Part shown: positions 58,837 to 64,000 of the stretch, in pieces
Numbering within the stretch: the stretch's first letter is position 1
Layout: every line of letters begins with the position of its first letter
Assembly (NCBI GenBank): GCA_036245805.1
Contig: BTRK01000004.1
Location: forward strand, 46,688,690 to 46,752,689
Length of the DNA: 64,000 bases
Direction: 5' to 3'
Source: Pristionchus mayeri
Taxonomy: Eukaryota > Nematoda > Chromadorea > Rhabditida > Neodiplogasteridae
Notes under the pieces: model-generated
Database searches by the model: none
Told to the model about the DNA's origin: nothing
The model's input: the letters and a program-made list of their open reading frames with translations, nothing else
Position numbers and translations under genes: made by a program

Positions 58837-61339
58837 ATGATCATCGTAATTCTCGATGCGTGTCTTCTCACTATCAATCTATACGTATTGCTAAGAATTC
58901 GAATTTCCCGAGACGCAACCTTCAAAACTCCGTTCTTCTACTGGTTTTTCGTCACATGTATTGTGGAATTGTAAATAACAGTTGTTCGTTCGAATACTAT
59001 CCCGGTTGCGCCCAATTCGACGGGAGCACCCGTGATAGCGGAGTAGGCTTGGAAATCGAATATGATGTCACTCACTATCGCAATCAGGATATACGGAAAC
59101 ATCACTTTATATATAGTGTCGGTTCGAACGTTTATTCAGGAATAGCTGGTAGTTTATCGGTCGTTGGATTCTTCATAGGAAGCAGACTAAAGCACACGGC
59201 GGATCAGGGATGGAGGTTCAAATTCGGCTACGTGAGTTAACTTCGCATGACATGATTGAATGCGCATCAAACTGCAGATAAGCAGGCGGATCCATGAATT
59301 ATTCTTATTATTAGTCTTTGTTCACCAACATTGACATGGCTAGAGTGGCGTAATGAGAATGATACGAGTATTGTGGGCGAGATTTCGGTGTGGGGCGGAC
59401 AAAAAAAAACAACGAATCGCCGTTTGCTGGAGAAGTTGTTGTATTGTTATCAGTATGCCTTCTAGTACATCACCCTGATTAGATCCCCCAACTAGGCGAT
59501 CTTGAGTTTCACTCGCTATCACCGTATAGGATGGATTCATGGTCGAAATTTGCGAATTTGAGTGAACATAATGGGGGGGATGAACGGATCTCGAAGTATT
59601 TGACAATCCTCTAATCTCTATATCTATGAACCAGAAATTGTATCAAATTTTAGATGCTGAATGCGAGCACCGTAACATTTGCAATCATTGGAAATACGAT
59701 CATTTCCTGTCATCGTTATATAGTCATGCGCACCTCTGCATTGGTCGAAAACGTAATTGTTATTGTTTTTTTTTATAATGATCGAAAATTAGTCGATTTA
59801 TAAGTGCGTTCGCCTAAGAATCTCAAAATTTCAGGAAAAAGAGAATAGGACAAAAAGTGAATCTTGGAATTTTGTAGAATGATATAATGTGATAATACGT
59901 TTGAAATGCAGATTTGGAGTCGCAATATGTCGTACGTGATAACTGGTGTTGCATGCTTCCTCTCATTCGGAGCATGCGTTCCGGCGTTTTGGTGTCGCCT
60001 GAATTACGAAATGGTCGAAAACGTCAGCATGGTCGTGTCTCTCGACGATGCTTGCACCGTCGTGGGTCTATTTTTCAATTCTATTTCGATATATATACGC
60101 ACTCTAGGTGGGAATTCTGATGTAATGCCGACTTTGACATATCAAATGCGGCATTCCATCCTAGTTTTCAATTTATTCGAAGATACGATTAGAAAACTGT
60201 TACCTCGCCTCGTTCCAAAATATTATTTTTTTCAGGTTCAAAAAGGTCGTTCTTCCACGGTCTACTTTATATACGCCATCGTAAATGTAGTTCTCGCCGC
60301 ACTAACTAGCCGTCAACTTGTGAAACTGGGCACTTTCTCCGGAGTAAGTTGATCTCATTGGGATATGTGCATAAAATTCCGAGAACTGACTTGGTAGAAG
60401 AGCGTTTGTGTGGCTCATTAGTCTTTATCGAGAGAGACATTTTGGACACATGCAATTAGAACTATTAGGAATAGAAAATCGACAATCGATACAACGAAAA
60501 CTCACTTATTGCATGACAAATGCAAGAGAGCCCTGACGGTTGCCAATCGCAATCTGTTCATCGTCGTTGCAATCTCCACCGTGACGCAGATACTCAAGGC
60601 GGTGCATCAGGTTTGCCCTGATTCTTATGATAACAAAACAACACGTTGAATAGATTCGCATTTTCGGCTCCTCTGCACAATCCCGGACAATTTATATATC
60701 GCGAATGAATTTGAATAAATTACATTTTTTGATACGAATACGTATCCTACACTGATTTAAGAGAGTCGCTAGAATACCTAGAATTATCCTAGTAGGGATA
60801 ATCACAATTGCGTAATGACGATTCTGAAGTTTCTCCGGGATTGTGCAGAAGCGCCGCATTTTCTTACATAATGCTTGATCGTGTTCCAACTTATTAAATT
60901 TCCAATTTAATGTATTCCAGTGTTGCTCGGTTTTAGTTGCTGCCTATGGTAGCGAATTGAGTGATTTCGACGATTTCCTCCTCAATACGGTGGGCAATTC
61001 AAGGTTTCATATTTCGGTTGGCTTCGGAAGAATTGACGATCTTCTTTCGTCGTACTCCCTTACTCTCCCGTCGATCTTTCCGGCATGAAAGTATGTAGAA
61101 TGCAGACAATTTCTCGCAAAGCCATCAACAGTTCATATTCATTGCTTCATCGCGCATTCACTATTCATGATATTGATTCATTCTGTGCATTATAGTACGA
61201 CATCACTCACTATCTCTCGACGTACAGTGCGACCTTTAGCCTGATCATCTTCAATCGGGAAGTGCGGATGCTGTTGGTCTCAACACGACTTCAAGAGAGC
61301 AAGTCTACGGCTAAAATGGTTAGATCTGCTGGAGCTTGA
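58837..61339 (+). CDS. Seven-transmembrane chemoreceptor, nematode Srg/Srv-like
   Basis: Plus-strand exons: 58837-58970 (TM1, IIVILDACLLTINLYVLLR; FYWFFVTCIVE), 59027-59231 (TM2, SGIAGSLSVVGFFIGSRL), 59654-59752 (TM3, TVTFAIIGNTIISCHRYIVM, with HRY where many receptors have a DRY-like motif), 59912-60061 (TM4, SYVITGVACFLSFGACVPAF), 60236-60343 (TM5, STVYFIYAIVNVVLAAL), about 60437-60610 (TM6, ANRNLFIVVAISTVTQIL), 60921-60989 (VLVAAYGSELSDF), 61031-61090 (SSFVVLPYSPVDLSGMK) and 61196-61339 (TM7 and tail, YLSTYSATFSLIIFNREV, stop 61337). Phases agree across most junctions. Exon 61031-61090 has an in-frame TGA at its second codon (61034-61036), so the allele may be a pseudogene. Likely ciliary chemosensory GPCR; subfamily is a guess from the LPY-x-x-D and FNREVR pattern. 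Confidence 0.78.
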
Positions 61340-62202
61340 GTGTACTTATGTAGCATTTTCACTGTATGTTAACTCAAGTCATGATAAGATACTGCAGAAT
61401 GATACAATCGTTGGTTAATATCGGGAAGGTTATGATCCTCCGGTTCTTATCCGACTTAGTACATTTGCGTGCAAACAAAAACAATCTTTCTAGAGCATCA
61501 TCAATTCGCGTCGTATAAGCTGCGTAGCGCAAGTGAACAACGAATTTAAAGTGTGATGTGATTCTGCGATCAACTTGTACACTTAGAAAAGCAGTTGTTC
61601 TTCTTTGGAATCATGTCATTCGGCGAATGCAAATAAAATGCAGTTCGAAGTGATATACGAATGCAGTTCGAAGTGATATCCAGAGAAAGAAAGCAAGCCA
61701 ACTCGTTTACATAAATACTTGAAAGAAAGATAAATATCGATGGATTGGCAATATTTCACTGATATCTGATTACTTTCTAGGAATCGCATGTCAAATATAA
61801 TGTTCCCTGATAGTCCTCCTCTTCTTTGGCATTGAAATTTCGACCTATATTTTGTGCACGCGTCATATTACAAATATAATATCTATAACGCATTATTTGG
61901 ACACTTCATTAAACGATTTTTCGAATCAGTTTAAGCACGATTTAATCTTTACTCTCCAGCTGTCTGCATCAGCTCGAGGCGTGTTCTTCTAGCATTAACT
62001 TCAGAAATATCGATCTAAATTTTAAATTAATGCTATCAAAATTGACGAGGTGAGACATAATAGCAGTTGAAATATTGTGCAAGCGCTTTCATAAATTGAC
62101 ACAGTTATACAATGTGTATGTAAAACATACTAGATTGTTTTCGCTTAGAAGTTTGCTAGTGAATAACATTACGATTAGTGAACATATCAATACCTATATA
62201 TA
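61340..62202. other. Spacer, no gene recognised
   Basis: AT-rich sequence between the chemoreceptor stop and the Helitron-like end. A short direct repeat (GAATGCAGTTCGAAGTGATAT-type, about 25 bp) lies near 61630-61680. A CAG acceptor at 61959 followed by LSASARGVFF-stop matches the recurring exon motif. Confidence 0.45.
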
Positions 62203-62297
62203 AAGCGCTGTGTGCGTGTTCCGTCTGTTCGGATTGCGAAATCGGGAGGGGAGGGATGGATGACCTTAGAAGGGAATCGGTCCACTACCGTATGTAT

Positions 62298-63041
62298 ACC
62301 AATCAATAATTTGCATTGGGTCAACTTATTCCGCGGGTCAGATTTATGATTTTGACCTCTGATCTTTGAATTACAGTATACCAATCAATAATTAGCATTG
62401 GGCCAACTACCGTATACCAATCGATAATTAGCCATGGGTCACCTCTTATTCCGTGGGTCAGATTTATGATTTTGACCTTTGATCTTTGAATTACAGTATA
62501 CCAATCAATAATTAGCATTGGGCCAACTACCGTACACCAATCGATAATTAGCCATGGGTCACCTCTTATTCCGCGGGTCAGATTTATGATTTTGACCTCT
62601 GATCTTTGAATTACAGTATACCAATCAATAATTAGCATTGGGCCAACTACCGTATACCAATCGATAATTAGCCATGGGTCACCTCTTATTCCGTGGGTCA
62701 GATTTATGATTTTGACCTTTGATCTTTGAATTACAGTATACCAATCAATAATTAGCATTGGGCCAACTACCGTACACCAATCGATAATTAGCCATGGGTC
62801 ACCTCTTATTCCGTGGGTCAGATTTATGATTTTGACCTTTGATCTTTGAATTACAGTATACCAATCAATAATTAGCATTGGGCCAACTACCGTATACCAA
62901 TCGATAATTAGCCATGGGTCCCCTCTTATTCCGTGGGTCAGATTTATGATTTTGACCTTTGATCTTTGAATTACAGTATACCAATCAATAATTAGCATTG
63001 GGCCAACTACCGTATACCAATCGATAATTTGCCATGGGTCA
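62298..63041 (+). repeat. 120-bp tandem satellite, about six units
   Basis: Exact 120-bp spacing of the unit that contains ATACCAATCAATAATTAGCA, GGGCCAACTACCGTA and GGGTCAGATTTATGATTTTG. The first unit is partial. Each unit contains an internal half-repeat (ACCAATC(A/G)ATAATTAGC twice, about 37 bp apart). Variants GTATACC/GTACACC alternate between neighbouring units in the middle of the array, hinting at a 240-bp higher-order repeat. Long minus-strand frames through it are an artefact of a period divisible by three. Confidence 0.95.
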
Positions 63042-64000
63042 AAGTTTCTAGAATGTTCCAGAAAGTTCGAAAATGTTCGAAAGCTTCTAGAATGTTCCAG
63101 AAAGTTCGAAAATGTTCGAAAGCTTCTAGAATGTTCCAGAAAGTTCGAAAATGTTCGAAAGCTTCTAGAATGTTCCAGAAAGTTCGAAAATGTTCGAAAG
63201 CTTCTAGAATGTTCCAGAAAGTTCGAAAATGTTCCAAAGCTTCTAGAATGTTCCAGAAAGTTCGAAAATGTTCCAAAGGTTCTAGAATGTTCCAGAAAGT
63301 TCGAAAATGTTCCAAAGCTTCTAGAATGTTCCAGAAAGTTCGAAAATGTTCCAAAGCTTCTAGAATGTTCCAGAAAGTTCGAAAATGTTCCAAAGCTTCT
63401 AGAATGTTCCAGAAAGTTCATAAATGTTCCAAAGCTTCTAGAATGTTCCAGAAAGTTCGAAAATGTTCTAAAGCTTCTGGAATGTTCCAGAATGTTCGAA
63501 AATGTTCCAAAGCTTCTAGAATGTTCCAGAAAGTTCGAAAATGTTCCAAAGCTTCTAGAATGTTCCAGAAAGTTCATAAATGTTCCAAAGCTTCTAGAAT
63601 GTTCCAGAAAGTTCGAAAATGTTCTAAAGCTTCTGGAATGTTCCAGAATGTTCGAAAATGTTCCAAAGCTTCTAGAATGTTCCAGAAAGTTCGAAAATGT
63701 TCCAAAGCTTCTAGAATGTTCCAGAAAGTTCGAAAATGTTCCAAAGCTTCTAGAATGTTCCAGAAAGTTCGAAAATGCTCCAAAGCTTCTAGAATGTTCC
63801 AGAAAGTTCGAAAATGTTCCAAAGCTTCTAGAATGTTCCAGAAAGTTTGAAAATGTTCCAAAGCTTCTAGAATGTTCCAGAAAGTTCGAAAATGTTCCAA
63901 AGCTTCTAGAATGTTCCAGAAAGTTCGAAAATGTTCCAATGCTTCTAGAATGTTCCAGAAAGTTCGAAAATGCTCCAAAGCTTCTAGAATGTTCCAGAAA
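63042..64000 (+). repeat. 39-bp satellite made of heat-shock-element pentamers, about 25 units, continues past window
   Basis: The unit reads TTCTAGAATGTTCCAGAAAG followed by TTCGAAAATGTTCCAAAGC (39 bp). It contains five contiguous perfect alternating TTC and GAA blocks with 2-bp gaps (TTCnnGAAnnTTC pattern, 5-bp spacing), then degenerate blocks on the same 5-bp spacing, with a 1-bp slip per unit. Tandem HSF trimer sites have exactly this arrangement. Units differ mainly at TTCGAAAGC versus TTCCAAAGC. Open frames on both strands are artefacts of the 39-bp period. Confidence 0.95.

Larger units (their letters stand above)
62203..64000 (+). mobile_element. Helitron-like element, 5' end and internal satellites, truncated by window
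   Basis: CCTATATATAAAGCGCTGTG at 62203, followed by a TGCGTGTTCCGTCTGTTCG-type stretch, resembles the 5' ends of invertebrate Helitrons (TATATATAAA followed by a TCTGT-rich stretch). Immediately inside lie two tandem arrays, as in non-autonomous Helitrons that carry minisatellites. The 3' CTRR hairpin end and any Rep/helicase gene would lie beyond the window, so the assignment is inference. Confidence 0.5.

Noticed and set aside
62321..63577. Long minus-strand open frame (418 codons) and plus-strand frame at 63029-63850 (273 codons)
   Set aside because: They run through tandem repeats with periods of 120 and 39 bp, both multiples of three, so one open unit stays open. Both strands are open and the sequence has no protein-like variation.
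62298..64000. CRISPR-like array
   Set aside because: Repeats are contiguous tandem units with no unique spacers, in a eukaryotic genome.

Overview
The window reads as nuclear DNA of a nematode. The genes are cut into many short exons (about 50-230 bp) with GT-AG introns that often end in TTTCAG or TTACAG. The families I can identify are an astacin metalloprotease with a C-terminal ShKT domain, expanded F-box proteins, and a seven-transmembrane chemoreceptor. The very small exons and dense F-box expansion suggest a diplogastrid (Pristionchus-like) worm rather than Caenorhabditis; that placement is inference. There are no bacterial operons, rRNA genes, canonical tRNA genes or CRISPR arrays.

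Layout. 0.7-7.05 kb: minus-strand astacin gene with two nested MITEs in an intron. 7.1-15.1 kb: gene-poor repeats, a GA microsatellite and a 1-kb foldback element. 15.2-19.5 kb: minus-strand F-box gene holding a 1.9-kb foldback in one intron. 20.3-23.7 kb: a 3.4-kb foldback carrying a truncated LINE and a smaller foldback. 24.3-26.1 kb: a second F-box gene, with a MITE inside a coding exon. 27.3-29.5 kb: a diverged tandem duplication of unknown content. 30.4-50.9 kb: a minus-strand array of five copies of another F-box family (one intact-looking or slightly altered, one with long insertions, one clear pseudogene, one fragment, one with an exon split by a transposon). This array is interrupted by a decayed near-full-length LINE (37.9-42.2 kb), two large foldbacks, a mariner-like element and one copy of a segmental duplication (44.4-46.2 kb, second copy 51.2-53.3 kb). 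56.6-61.3 kb: plus-strand genes, including the chemoreceptor. 62.2 kb to the window end: a Helitron-like 5' end followed by a 120-bp satellite and a 39-bp satellite.

The strongest signal is at the right edge. Each 39-bp repeat unit is a run of alternating TTC/GAA pentamers, a dense array of heat-shock-factor sites in about 25 copies. The second strong signal is a set of five large foldback elements (1.0-3.4 kb), all with 4-bp AT-rich target duplications. One of them carries tRNA-like A and B boxes in both arms. Third, target duplications and paralogous empty sites let several MITE insertions be dated. One of those MITEs landed exactly on a 3' splice site and duplicated it.

Exon coordinates are hand-called from reading frames and splice motifs. 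Gene ends are uncertain unless a stop or start is named.
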